Source: Bradyrhizobium yuanmingense (GTDB taxonomy: Bacteria; Pseudomonadota; Alphaproteobacteria; Rhizobiales; Xanthobacteraceae). Taken from it: DNA of 64,000 bases. The position numbers and the translations under genes were made by a program. Location of the stretch: contig NZ_JARFML010000007.1 in assembly GCF_029167105.1 (NCBI RefSeq), positions 202,036 to 266,035 of the forward strand, given 5' to 3'. The notes under the pieces are model-generated. The model was not told the DNA's origin. It worked only from the letters and a program-made list of their open reading frames with translations, and made no database searches. Of the stretch, positions 28,166 to 36,704 are shown piece after piece (position 1 is the stretch's first letter; each line of letters opens with the position of its first letter).

Positions 28166-28486
28166 ATGCACGCCGAACTTTATACCGATGGAATCGAAGA
28201 AATCACCGTCAGCGGAACCATCGTCCGCGTCGATCTGGTCAGTCTTTCACCGACAGAGCGTGACGCCAACAACGCCCCGAAGCGCGTATTTTCTCAGCGG
28301 CTGATCTTTTCAGTCGAATCTTTTGCCAACTCGGTGGACGTGATGCAGAAGGCGCTTCAGGGCCTGGTTGATGCCGGCGTGGTCCGGCGGAACCAGCCAT
28401 CTCAATCGCACAACGGTGCATCGGGAGTACGTGATACGCTGGCGCCCAACACACGGTCTTTGAATGTCTCTTCGAATTTCCGCTGA
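28166..28486 (+). CDS. 106-residue hypothetical protein linked to the type I secretion genes
   Basis: ATG 28166 lies 10 nt after the giant gene and has AGGAG about 7 nt upstream; its end overlaps the ABC transporter gene by 23 nt, so it is embedded in the operon. No known domain; the N-terminal half is predicted beta-rich (TDGIEEITVSGTIVRVDLVS) and the middle helical (SVDVMQKALQGLVDAGVV); the last 25 residues are Ser/Asn-rich. No signal peptide or membrane segment. The position between substrate and exporter suggests an accessory role in secretion or regulation, but this is inference. Confidence 0.75.
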   Translation: MHAELYTDGIEEITVSGTIVRVDLVSLSPTERDANNAPKRVFSQRLIFSVESFANSVDVMQKALQGLVDAGVVRRNQPSQSHNGASGVRDTLAPNTRSLNVSSNFR

Positions 28487-30683
28487 CATCGATGCCGCTG
28501 GCGGCGCGAAGGATCATGTTGCGGATGCGCCCGCGCCCGGATTGTCGACCCAGACGGCGTTGGAATGCCTGTCCAAGGTTTCCAGTCACCATGGCATAGA
28601 TCTGCCGGTCGAACGCTTGAAGCATGCGTATGCGGTAGCCGGCCCGCTCTCGTTGAATCTCCTGCTGCGCATGGCGAAGGATGCAGGCCTGCGCGCGAGG
28701 AGCACGAAGCTGGATTGGGGCGCGCTGATTGGTCTTGGAGAGGCCTATCCGGCGCTGGCGAGGCTCGCCAATGGCAACTGGATCGCTGTCCTTGGTGCGG
28801 GACGGCGAACTGATGGCACCGAGGTCGTCAGCATCTTCGACCCGCTCGCCGACCGTAAGCACGAGGTCTTGGTTGTCGAGCGCGATCGATTCTGTGCGCA
28901 GTGGGCCGGTGACACGATCCTGATCAAGCGCGAGCAGTTGACACAGGATGGCCGAGGGAATTTCGGCCTCCGGTGGTTTGTGCCGGAACTGCTTCTTCAA
29001 TGGCGGCTGTTCAGGGACGTCGCCATTGCCGCCATCCTGCTCTATGCGTTGGGCCTCGTCATCCCGATATTTTTCCAGCTCGTCATCGACAAGGTTCTGG
29101 TTCACGAGAGCTTCACCACTCTGTACGTACTCGCGGCAGGAGCGGCCGTAGCGCTCGTCTTTGACGCGATATTCGGCTTTCTGCGGCGCTACTTGTTGCT
29201 ATATGCGACCAACAGGGTCGACATTCGCGTTGCTACGAAGACGTTCGGTCATCTCCTCGGGCTGCCGGTCACGTTTTTCGAGCACATGGCCGCCGGCGTC
29301 CTGGTCAAGCACATGCAGCAGGCGGCGAGGATCCGTGAGTTTCTGACCGGGCGCTTGTTTCTGACGACCCTCGATGCGCTTTCGCTATTCGTCTTCCTGC
29401 CGGTCCTTGCGCTTTATAGCGTCAAATTGACCTTGATGGTCCTGGCCTTCACCGCCGCGAGCGGCGCCGTCGTCGGCTTGCTCATGGGGCCATTTCGGCG
29501 ACGACTGTACGATCTATACCAAGCGGAAGGTGCGCGGCAGGCTCTCCTCGTCGAAACAGTTCACGGCATGCGCACCGTGAAATCGCTGGGGATGGAGCCA
29601 GCGCAGAGCAGGGTCTGGGATAGCCGCTGCGCGCAGTCCGTGACCATGCGATTCGGTGTCGAGAAGATCTCCGCAGGCGCCCAGGCGCTCACCGGATTTC
29701 TCGAGAAGATCATGACGCTCGGAATCATCTCCGTCGGGGCACTCGATGTCTTCGCCGGCGAAATGACAATCGGCGCGTTGGTCGCCTTCAATATGCTGGC
29801 CGGCAGGGTCTCTGGACCGCTGGTCCAGCTCGTGACCATGGTGCACGAATACCAGGAAGTGGCTCTTGCAGTGAAAATGCTCGGCGAGGTGATGAATCAG
29901 AAGCCTGAGCGCGACGGTCGCAAAGATGGGCTGCGGCCCGACCTTGCCGGCAAAATCGAGTTCGAAGGGGTCTCTTTTCGCTACGGATCCGAGGGATCGC
30001 CGGCGCTTGATGATGTCTCCTTCACTGTCGAGCCAGGATCGATCTTCGGGATCGTGGGACGGAGCGGCTCAGGCAAGACGACTCTCACCAGGCTGATTTC
30101 GGGCATGTATCCAGTGCAGCAGGGGCTGCTGCGCATCGACGGATATGACTCGCGGGAGCTCGACCTCGCGCATCTGCGCCGAAACCTTGGGATTGTCCTG
30201 CAAGACAATTTCCTGTTTCGCGGGACGATTCGCGACAATATCGCCTGCGTGAAACGTGATGCCACCTTTGCCGAGGTCGTCGCTGCAGCGCAGCTCGCCG
30301 GCGCCGACGAGTTCATCGAACGGTTGCCCCGTGGCTTCGACACCATGCTTGAAGAGGATGCCTCGAACCTGTCCGGCGGGCAGAAGCAGCGGCTCGCGAT
30401 TGCGAGAGCCCTGATCGTCAATCCAAGGATCTTGATTTTCGATGAAGCGACGAGTGCCCTCGATGCCGAAAGCGAAATGATCATCAGGCGCAATCTCCGC
30501 CGTTTGGCGGCAGGACGTACCGTTATCGTCGTCTCGCATCGGTTGTCGATGCTGACCGAAGCAAGCCAGATCCTGGTGATGGACCGTGGCCGAATCGTCG
30601 ATATGGATCGCCACGACCGCCTGCTATCGAAATGCACCATCTACAGGCATTTGTGGAATCAACAGATGAAGCAGATTGCATGA
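28464..30683 (+). CDS. HlyB-type type I secretion ABC transporter with degenerate C39-like domain
   Basis: 739 residues: N-terminal C39-peptidase-like domain (about 25-150), six-helix membrane domain (about 165-460), nucleotide-binding domain with Walker A GIVGRSGSGKTTL, signature LSGGQKQRLAIARAL and Walker B ILIFDEATSALD. In the C39-like domain the segment TQTALECLSKVSSHHG aligns so that the catalytic Cys position is Thr; the visible Cys matches the second, non-catalytic cysteine. This is the HlyB (CLD) situation, where the domain binds an unfolded substrate without cleaving it. The start at ATG 28464 overlaps the upstream ORF. The likely substrate is the 2426-residue protein. Confidence 0.92.
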   Translation: MSLRISADIDAAGGAKDHVADAPAPGLSTQTALECLSKVSSHHGIDLPVERLKHAYAVAGPLSLNLLLRMAKDAGLRARSTKLDWGALIGLGEAYPALARLANGNWIAVLGAGRRTDGTEVVSIFDPLADRKHEVLVVERDRFCAQWAGDTILIKREQLTQDGRGNFGLRWFVPELLLQWRLFRDVAIAAILLYALGLVIPIFFQLVIDKVLVHESFTTLYVLAAGAAVALVFDAIFGFLRRYLLLYATNRVDIRVATKTFGHLLGLPVTFFEHMAAGVLVKHMQQAARIREFLTGRLFLTTLDALSLFVFLPVLALYSVKLTLMVLAFTAASGAVVGLLMGPFRRRLYDLYQAEGARQALLVETVHGMRTVKSLGMEPAQSRVWDSRCAQSVTMRFGVEKISAGAQALTGFLEKIMTLGIISVGALDVFAGEMTIGALVAFNMLAGRVSGPLVQLVTMVHEYQEVALAVKMLGEVMNQKPERDGRKDGLRPDLAGKIEFEGVSFRYGSEGSPALDDVSFTVEPGSIFGIVGRSGSGKTTLTRLISGMYPVQQGLLRIDGYDSRELDLAHLRRNLGIVLQDNFLFRGTIRDNIACVKRDATFAEVVAAAQLAGADEFIERLPRGFDTMLEEDASNLSGGQKQRLAIARALIVNPRILIFDEATSALDAESEMIIRRNLRRLAAGRTVIVVSHRLSMLTEASQILVMDRGRIVDMDRHDRLLSKCTIYRHLWNQQMKQIA

Positions 30684-32107
30684 GGGAGACAGGGCCATCA
30701 CGCGCGGACGTGAAGCCGAACGGACTTGTTCCGGTCAAATCGGTCGAGCGCCGCCGCAGGCTATTCAGGCCAGGACCGAGGCGAGCGCCAGTCATCGCCG
30801 AATTCCAGTCCGATGCGACCGAACTCGAGCAGCAAGCGCCACCGCGGCTCGCGCGTTTCACCCTCTACGGCGTACTTGCACTGATTGCTTTCGCGGTCAT
30901 CTGGGCTTCCGTTTCGCAGGTGGAGATGATCGTCACGGCGCAGGGAAAACTCACCACGACGCGTCCCAACCTGGTCGTGCAGCCGTTGGAAACGTCGGTC
31001 ATACGCGAGATCCACGTCAAGGCCGGTGATCGCGTCAACCGCGGCGACGTTCTGGCGACCCTCGATCCGACGTTTTCGCAGGCGGATTTCGACCAACTGC
31101 GCGGCAGAGTGGCTGGATTCGATGCGTCGATCGATCGTCTGAGCGCTGAATTGAATGGAATCGAGTATACCGTCAAAGAGCTGACGAATGCGGATCAGAT
31201 CCTGCAAGGCAAGTTGTTCCTGCAGAGGAGAGCCGCCTATGAGGCGCAGATCCAGAACTACGACGCACAGATTGCTTCCGCGCAAGCCAATCTCAAGACA
31301 GCACAGAATGAAGAGGCGGTTCTCCTTCAGCGGCTCGACACGATGCGTTCGATTGAAGCGATGCGAACCACGCTGATGGATAAGGAGGTCGGTTCGAGGC
31401 TGAACTTCCTACTGTCTCGCGATGCACGACTCGAGGTCGAAAGCAATCTGGCGCGTGTTCGCGGCAGTATCGCCGATAGTACCCATCGGCTGGAGAAGGC
31501 CCGCGCCGACCGAAAAGTATTCGCCGAGGAGTTGCGTCGCACCACTTATCAGGAACTGGTGGAGACGCTGCCGAAGCGCAATAGCGCAGCAGAGGAGTTG
31601 AAGAAGGCCGAGCTCCGTCGACAGTTGATCGTCCTGCAGGCGCCGGCAGATGCCGTGGTGCTGGATATCGCGAACCGGACAGTCGGCTCGGTGGTTCGCG
31701 AAGCCGAAACGCTGTTTGTCCTGGTTCCGCGCGACGTGCCGCTTCAGGCGGAGGTCAACGTTGAGGGGCGGGATATCGGTCAGGTGGCGCTCGGACAGTC
31801 GGTTCGGATCAAGTTCGAAGCGTTTCCGTTCCAGAAGTATGGAACCGCAACGGGAGAAGTCCGCGTCATCAGTCAGGATACGTTCTCGCCGGATACGAAG
31901 GCCGAAGGCGCGCGCCGCGCGCCAGCTCCCTATTACCGCGTACTGGTCGATTTGTCGGGCACGCACCTTCGGCTGTCAACTGAACGCATTCAACTGATTC
32001 CGGGTATGGCGGTGTCGGCCGAACTGAAAGTCGGCAAGCGCACCGTGATCTCCTACTTCCTCTATCCATTGCTACGCGGATTGGATGAAAGCATCCGCGA
32101 GTACTAG
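30680..32107 (+). CDS. HlyD-family type I secretion membrane-fusion protein
   Basis: 475 residues from ATG 30680, which overlaps the ABC stop codon as ATGA and implies translational coupling; an upstream in-frame start at 30632 is less likely. One membrane helix at about residues 58-80 (LYGVLALIAFAVIWASV), then barrel-sandwich (IREIHVKAGDRVNRGDVLATL), a long coiled coil (about 130-310), the second half of the lipoyl-like motif (LQAPADAVVLDI) and a beta-barrel domain. It bridges the ABC pump to an outer-membrane TolC-type channel, which is not encoded in the window. Confidence 0.92.
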   Translation: MRETGPSRADVKPNGLVPVKSVERRRRLFRPGPRRAPVIAEFQSDATELEQQAPPRLARFTLYGVLALIAFAVIWASVSQVEMIVTAQGKLTTTRPNLVVQPLETSVIREIHVKAGDRVNRGDVLATLDPTFSQADFDQLRGRVAGFDASIDRLSAELNGIEYTVKELTNADQILQGKLFLQRRAAYEAQIQNYDAQIASAQANLKTAQNEEAVLLQRLDTMRSIEAMRTTLMDKEVGSRLNFLLSRDARLEVESNLARVRGSIADSTHRLEKARADRKVFAEELRRTTYQELVETLPKRNSAAEELKKAELRRQLIVLQAPADAVVLDIANRTVGSVVREAETLFVLVPRDVPLQAEVNVEGRDIGQVALGQSVRIKFEAFPFQKYGTATGEVRVISQDTFSPDTKAEGARRAPAPYYRVLVDLSGTHLRLSTERIQLIPGMAVSAELKVGKRTVISYFLYPLLRGLDESIREY

Positions 32108-32690
32108 GCAATTCAGCCTAGATGCCGGTTCAGGAAGATCAGTCCCGACTGGGCGCGCGCTCGCAAGAGTCGAACTACGCCCTTTGAGGCCTGGTGCTGG
32201 AGTCCGAACATGGCCGCCGGTCGCACATCAATCGTTTGGATGGATCCTCGCCCAATGAAGTCGCTCGCACAGAAACGCGGAACTTGCATCGAACTGACGG
32301 AGCGAGTCGCGGCGGCGGAGGGAAGAGCGCCGCACGCTGGCCGGGGCCAGATTTAAAATTATTATTATTTATCTTCTTGAAAATAATCTCTCGCGCGGTA
32401 TTATAGAATAATAATTAAAATATTGAATGGACATTTTTATGCGAGAGCTGCGGTGCGTGCGTGGATGTTGCGATGGTCCTTCGATACTCAAGGTATGGCC
32501 GACACGGTCGATCTCGCGAGCGCGGTTGTGGGCTGGCCGGCGTACGACATCTTCGCAGGGGCAGTGGGCATCGCCTCGTATGTAGTTCGAGCGCGAATGG
32601 CCGGACCGCATTTGTCAGGAGCCCAGGCGCGTGTGGTAGCGGTACATCTCCTTGTTCGTATGTCGAACGCAACGATGAAGGATCCGCGTT
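32108..32690. other. intergenic region with A+T-rich island
   Basis: No convincing gene in 583 bp. Short inverted repeat CTAGGC/GCCTAG (32104-32121) covers the HlyD stop. A dense A+T block at about 32355-32430 includes AATTAAAATATT (32413-32424), also found before the giant gene and in the island at 40126. It is probably the promoter region for the glycosyltransferase genes downstream, starting a new transcription unit. Confidence 0.45.
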
Positions 32691-33203
32691 ATGATCTTCG
32701 TAACAGTCGGTACGCAAGTGCAATTCGACCGTCTGATCCGAACGGTCGACGAATGGGCCGGTGCACACGCAAGAAGCGATGTTTTCGCTCAGATCGGGCC
32801 ATCAAATTATCCATTCAAGCACATCCGTACCGAACGATTCATTGATCCAAGTCGATTCAAAAGTTGCGTCGAGGCGGCAAGCGTGGTGATCGCTCATGCA
32901 GGCATGGGCTCCATTATCACCGCCCTCGAGCTCGGAAAGCGAATCATTGTCATGCCACGTCGTGCGTGCCTGGGTGAACACCGAAACGATCATCAGATCG
33001 CAACGGCAAAACAGTTCGCCGCGCAAGGCCGTATTGAGGTCGCTTTCGACGAACGGGAATTAACGGACAAATTGGATCAATTGGACATAATCAATCGATG
33101 CGAACGCCTCGGTGGCGAAGCATCGCCGCAGCTGATCACGGCAATTCGGACTTTCATCGAAACGGGACATGTTCGTTCCGGGCCTAACAGCGCTTCAGCT
33201 TAG
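32691..33203 (+). CDS. Alg13-like glycosyltransferase catalytic subunit (PssE-type, GT28 C-terminal domain)
   Basis: 170 residues, matching the single GT28 C-terminal domain of PssE/CpsG/Alg13. MIFVTVGTQVQFDRLIRTVDEW is the standard start, and VIAHAGMGSIITALELGKRIIVMPR is the nucleotide-sugar-binding block; GEHRNDHQIATAKQF follows. In rhizobia and streptococci PssE pairs with a membrane-anchored PssD (Alg14-like) subunit to add the second sugar, typically to a lipid-linked glucose. Here the PssD-like gene is not adjacent but at 40209. A long inverted repeat covers the stop codon. Confidence 0.85.
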   Translation: MIFVTVGTQVQFDRLIRTVDEWAGAHARSDVFAQIGPSNYPFKHIRTERFIDPSRFKSCVEAASVVIAHAGMGSIITALELGKRIIVMPRRACLGEHRNDHQIATAKQFAAQGRIEVAFDERELTDKLDQLDIINRCERLGGEASPQLITAIRTFIETGHVRSGPNSASA

Positions 33204-33287
33204 GCGGTGGACATGAAGTTACGGTACGGCCGAGCCTCTTCTTCTCTCCAGTCGTGCCGTAACGATGACGGAGACCGCCGCCTAAGC
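33198..33287. repeat. long interrupted inverted repeat across the stop codon of the Alg13-like gene
   Basis: Outer arms GCTTAGGCGGTGG (33198-33210) and CCGCCGCCTAAGC (33275-33287) pair over 13 positions with one G-T; inner arms GTTACGGTAC (33218-33227) and GTGCCGTAAC (33254-33263) pair over 10 with one G-T. The 90-nt structure contains the TAG stop at 33201-33203. No U-tract follows. It could be a terminator, an mRNA stabiliser, or a small MITE-like element. Confidence 0.55.
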
Positions 33288-33485
33288 CAGCAAACGAAGA
33301 TTGCCGGAAAAAGCGCACAGCCATGCTCGACGTCGCCAGGGCGACGTGAGCTGGAATGTCCTGGACACACTGCGCGTCTGTCCGCGTTCATTTGGCCGCG
33401 TAGGCCACCGGTGTGCCTTCGCCAGGGCTATCGAACTAACCAAGCAAGTTGAAACCTCACGCGAGTTTTGATGACTGGTGCAGTT

Positions 33486-34550
33486 ATGTCGAATGATACA
33501 GTTGGAATTGGGGTTATCGGATACGGCTATTGGGGACCGAACCTGGTCCGCAATTTCGCTGCTCATCCTTCGGTACGTCTAATTGGCATAAGCGACCTTG
33601 ATCCGGAGAAGCTAGCGACCAGCAAGCGTCTTTATCCGGGAGCGATAACGACGTCCTGTTACGACGAACTGTTCAAGAACCCGGCCATCGATGCCGTGGC
33701 CATCGCGACGCCGGTTCATACACATTATGAATTGGCGCTATCCGCGCTCAAGGCAGGAAAGCACGTTTTGGTTGAAAAGCCGCTGGCACAGAATTCAGAT
33801 CTGGCCCGACGCCTGATCGATGAGGCGGCTCGGCGCGGTCTGATACTGAGCGTGGATCACACTTTCGTCTATACGCCAGCCGTGCGGAAAATCCGCGAGC
33901 TCTTGCTTAAGAAAGAGCTCGGTGAAGTCTATTACTACGACAGCACGCGGGCCAGCCTTGGCCTGTTCCAGAGCGACGTCAATGTGATCTGGGACTTAGC
34001 GGTGCACGACATTTCGATTATCCACCACATCTTGGATGAGAACCCTGTTGCAGTTTCGGCGACGGGATCGTGCCATGTGGCCGGCTCGCCGGAAAACATG
34101 GCCCATATCACATTGTTCTTCGATAGCGCATGCGTTGCCCATATCAGCGTCAACTGGCTCTCGCCAATCAAGGTCCGCCAGACGTTCATTGGAGGCAGCA
34201 AGAAGATGATCGTCTATGACGATCTTGAACCGACGGAAAAGATCAAGGTGTATGACAAGGGTATCACCGTGGACGGCCCCTCCGACCACGCCCATCAATT
34301 CCGGATAGGTTATCGGGCTGGCGATATGTGGGCGCCCCACGTCGCCCCTAAGGAAGCGCTGCAGGTCGAGGTCGAGCATTTCATCGCTTGTGTCCGCAAT
34401 GGGACGCCATCGATCTCGAGTGGCATGTCCGGACTGCGGGTGATCGAGGTCCTGGAGGCTGCATCTCGGTCGATCGCCGAACACGGCAAGCCGGTGCTAC
34501 TGAAACGGCAGCAGTACAGGAGTCCGGATCGTGCGGCGGCGACGGTCTGA
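33486..34550 (+). CDS. Gfo/Idh/MocA-family sugar-nucleotide oxidoreductase (WbpB/WlbA-like)
   Basis: 354 residues from ATG 33486; an ATG at 33471 is equally open. IGVIGYGYWGPNLVRNFA is the Rossmann glycine motif, and VEKPLAQNSDLAR is the EKP motif of Gfo/Idh/MocA enzymes with the conserved lysine; WDLAVHDISIIHHIL is the active-site His block. In WbpB/WlbA this family oxidises C3 of UDP-GlcNAc-derived uronic acid. The acetyltransferase (36086) and aminotransferase (36705) expected for the next steps are two and three genes away, supporting that assignment, but a UDP-sugar 6-dehydrogenase is not in view. Confidence 0.85.
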   Translation: MSNDTVGIGVIGYGYWGPNLVRNFAAHPSVRLIGISDLDPEKLATSKRLYPGAITTSCYDELFKNPAIDAVAIATPVHTHYELALSALKAGKHVLVEKPLAQNSDLARRLIDEAARRGLILSVDHTFVYTPAVRKIRELLLKKELGEVYYYDSTRASLGLFQSDVNVIWDLAVHDISIIHHILDENPVAVSATGSCHVAGSPENMAHITLFFDSACVAHISVNWLSPIKVRQTFIGGSKKMIVYDDLEPTEKIKVYDKGITVDGPSDHAHQFRIGYRAGDMWAPHVAPKEALQVEVEHFIACVRNGTPSISSGMSGLRVIEVLEAASRSIAEHGKPVLLKRQQYRSPDRAAATV

Positions 34551-34598
34551 AGCATTGGCAGGCGACACGGTATCCGCGAACAGCGCGACGGTCTCGCG

Positions 34599-36071
34599 AT
34601 GAATTCGGTAGAACGTTCCATCCTGTTCTCAGCGGCCGACCGCTATGGCAGCCTTATCCTGGTCTTCGTTGCCACCGCTATCCTAGCTCGTCTGCTTTCG
34701 CCGGCAGAATTCGGGGTCTACGCAGTCGTCACTGCCATCACGACGGTGATTGGCGCATCCTTTTTTGAGTTCGGGGGCGGAAATTATCTGATCCAGAAGC
34801 GTGAATTATCCACGGAGGACGTTCGCTCCGCGTTCACCATCACGCTCGGAATATCGGTAGCAATTGCGCTTCTGCTGTTCGTGCTTGCGAGCCCGCTCTC
34901 GGAGCTCTTCGCCCAGGACAGTCTCAGAAGGGGCATACAGGTGTCAGCGCTGAATTTTGTTCTAGTCCCGTTTCACGGAACAACATCTGCTCTGCTCCGC
35001 CGCGACATGAAATTCGGCACGCTGGCCGTGTGCAATCTGGCAACCGGAGCGGCGACTGCGCTCGCATCGATCGTGCTTGCGATGACGGGATTCAGCTACA
35101 TGGCGCCGATCTGGGGCGGATTGGCGGGGAGCATCGTATTCACCGTGATGCTGCTTGCCAATCATCGTGACTGGGGCGCCTTGCGTCCATCGCTGCTCGG
35201 TCATCGCGAGGTAGTCAACTTCGGTCTTTACTCCAGCGCGGTCAGCGTCATCAATCTCATCTACAATCTGGCGCCGCAGCTGCTGCTCGCCAAGATCCTG
35301 GATTTTGGATCTGTCGGTCTGTACACCCGGGCTACCAATCTGACACAGATGTTCGACCGGCTCGTCGCGCAGGCTCTAAGTCCCGTCATTATGCCGGCGA
35401 TTGTCGCACAACGCAGGGCAGGGGCGGATCTGAAGGCCGTCTATCTCGAGGCCGTTGAACTCCTTTCGGCTGTGCAGTGGCCTTTCTTGATTTTTGTCGC
35501 ACTTATGGCTCGGCCGATCGTTCTGATTTGGCTCGGACAGACGTGGCTGGAAATAGTTCCCTTGGTCCGCATTCTCTGCATTGCAAATCTAGCGCTATTC
35601 GCGGCTTGCCTTACCTATCCCGTGTTCCTCGCGGTTGGAAGCGTGCGCGACGCCTTGGTGTCTTCGCTCATCTCGCTACCACCGTCGCTTCTGGTGGTTC
35701 TGTGCGCATCGTTTTTCGGCGTAGAGGCTGTCGCAAGTGCGGCCCTCGCAACACTGCCGTTCCAGACAGCCGTTGTGATATATTTCCTCAAACGTCATCT
35801 GGCCTTCAGTTCAAGGGAGTTTTTCCGCGCCTCTCTGAAGAGCGGGCTGGTGACGTTCGCTATGGCCCCCGGTGTACTGGCTTGCGGCGCGTTGATCGAA
35901 GTGGGCATGCTTACTTCCCTGACCGGCCTGATACTCTCGTTCCCCATTGCCGGCCTCGGCTGGTGGTGCGGATTGATAATGACCGGCCATCCGCTGCTGC
36001 ATCAGCTTCGCCACGTTGTAGACGGGCTCCTCCGGAGTGCGCCGAGGCTGCGTCGATCACGTCCGGCATAA
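34599..36071 (+). CDS. Wzx-like polysaccharide flippase (MOP superfamily)
   Basis: 490 residues with about 12-14 hydrophobic segments. The N-terminus (SILFSAADRYGSLILVFVATAILARLLSPAEFGVYAVV) is the classical start of polysaccharide biosynthesis/oligosaccharide flippases of the PST family. It would flip undecaprenyl-linked repeat units to the periplasmic face for Wzy polymerisation. It is the only flippase candidate in the window, embedded between sugar-nucleotide genes. Confidence 0.9.
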   Translation: MNSVERSILFSAADRYGSLILVFVATAILARLLSPAEFGVYAVVTAITTVIGASFFEFGGGNYLIQKRELSTEDVRSAFTITLGISVAIALLLFVLASPLSELFAQDSLRRGIQVSALNFVLVPFHGTTSALLRRDMKFGTLAVCNLATGAATALASIVLAMTGFSYMAPIWGGLAGSIVFTVMLLANHRDWGALRPSLLGHREVVNFGLYSSAVSVINLIYNLAPQLLLAKILDFGSVGLYTRATNLTQMFDRLVAQALSPVIMPAIVAQRRAGADLKAVYLEAVELLSAVQWPFLIFVALMARPIVLIWLGQTWLEIVPLVRILCIANLALFAACLTYPVFLAVGSVRDALVSSLISLPPSLLVVLCASFFGVEAVASAALATLPFQTAVVIYFLKRHLAFSSREFFRASLKSGLVTFAMAPGVLACGALIEVGMLTSLTGLILSFPIAGLGWWCGLIMTGHPLLHQLRHVVDGLLRSAPRLRRSRPA

Positions 36072-36085
36072 CCTGGAGAACAACC

Positions 36086-36613
36086 ATGCCCATAACGAAG
36101 GATGTAAAGCTCGGCCGTGACGTCAGGATATTTCATCCCGAGTTGGTCAACCTGTATGGTTGCACCGTTGGCGACGAGAGCAAAATTGGAACCTTCGTCG
36201 AGATTCAGGCGGGGGCAAAGATAGGTGCGCGTTGTAAGATTTCGTCGCACACCTTCGTCTGCGAGGGCGTCACGATCGAAGACGAAGTTTTCGTGGGTCA
36301 CGGCGTGATGTTCACGAACGACAAATATCCGAAGGCGACAACCGCAAATGGTCGTCCTCAGCTGGCTTCGGACTGGACACTTCAGCGCACTCACGTCGGC
36401 AGGAGAGCTTCCATCGGCTCGAACGCGACCATTCTATGCGGCGTGACGATCGGAGAGGGGGCCTCCGTTGGTGCGGGAGCGGTGGTGACAAAGGACATCC
36501 CCCCCGGCGCAGTCGTGGCCGGCGTGCCCGCTCGGATTCTGTCCGCCGCTGAAGACGGGGTGCCAAGCGGTCGTAGCTCAGCAGAGCCCCTTCAGAAAGA
36601 CTATCACCGGTAA
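36086..36613 (+). CDS. left-handed beta-helix N-acetyltransferase (WbpD/WlbB-like)
   Basis: 175 residues from ATG 36086 with GGAG 7 nt upstream, 14 nt after the flippase. Hexapeptide repeats are visible: V/I-G-x(4) turns such as VGDESKIGTFVEIQAGAKIG, CGVTIGEGASVGAGAVVTKD and VVAGVPARIL. HGVMFTNDKYPKA is close to the GHGVMF-NDR-P segment of WbpD-type 3-amino-sugar acetyltransferases, where the His is near the acetyl-CoA site. It would N-acetylate the 3-amino group made by the DegT enzyme downstream. Confidence 0.88.
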   Translation: MPITKDVKLGRDVRIFHPELVNLYGCTVGDESKIGTFVEIQAGAKIGARCKISSHTFVCEGVTIEDEVFVGHGVMFTNDKYPKATTANGRPQLASDWTLQRTHVGRRASIGSNATILCGVTIGEGASVGAGAVVTKDIPPGAVVAGVPARILSAAEDGVPSGRSSAEPLQKDYHR

Positions 36614-36704
36614 TATATATTCTGCTTGAATTTAACGCTTGAATAAATTTAATAGATGGATTTAAATCCCTAATATAATGTCGGTCAAATCAAGGCTTTG
36701 AATC

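Noticed and set aside
32423..32845. 140-codon frame overlapping the Alg13-like start
   Set aside because: It conflicts with the clear PssE-type gene and has no protein-like character or conserved motif.
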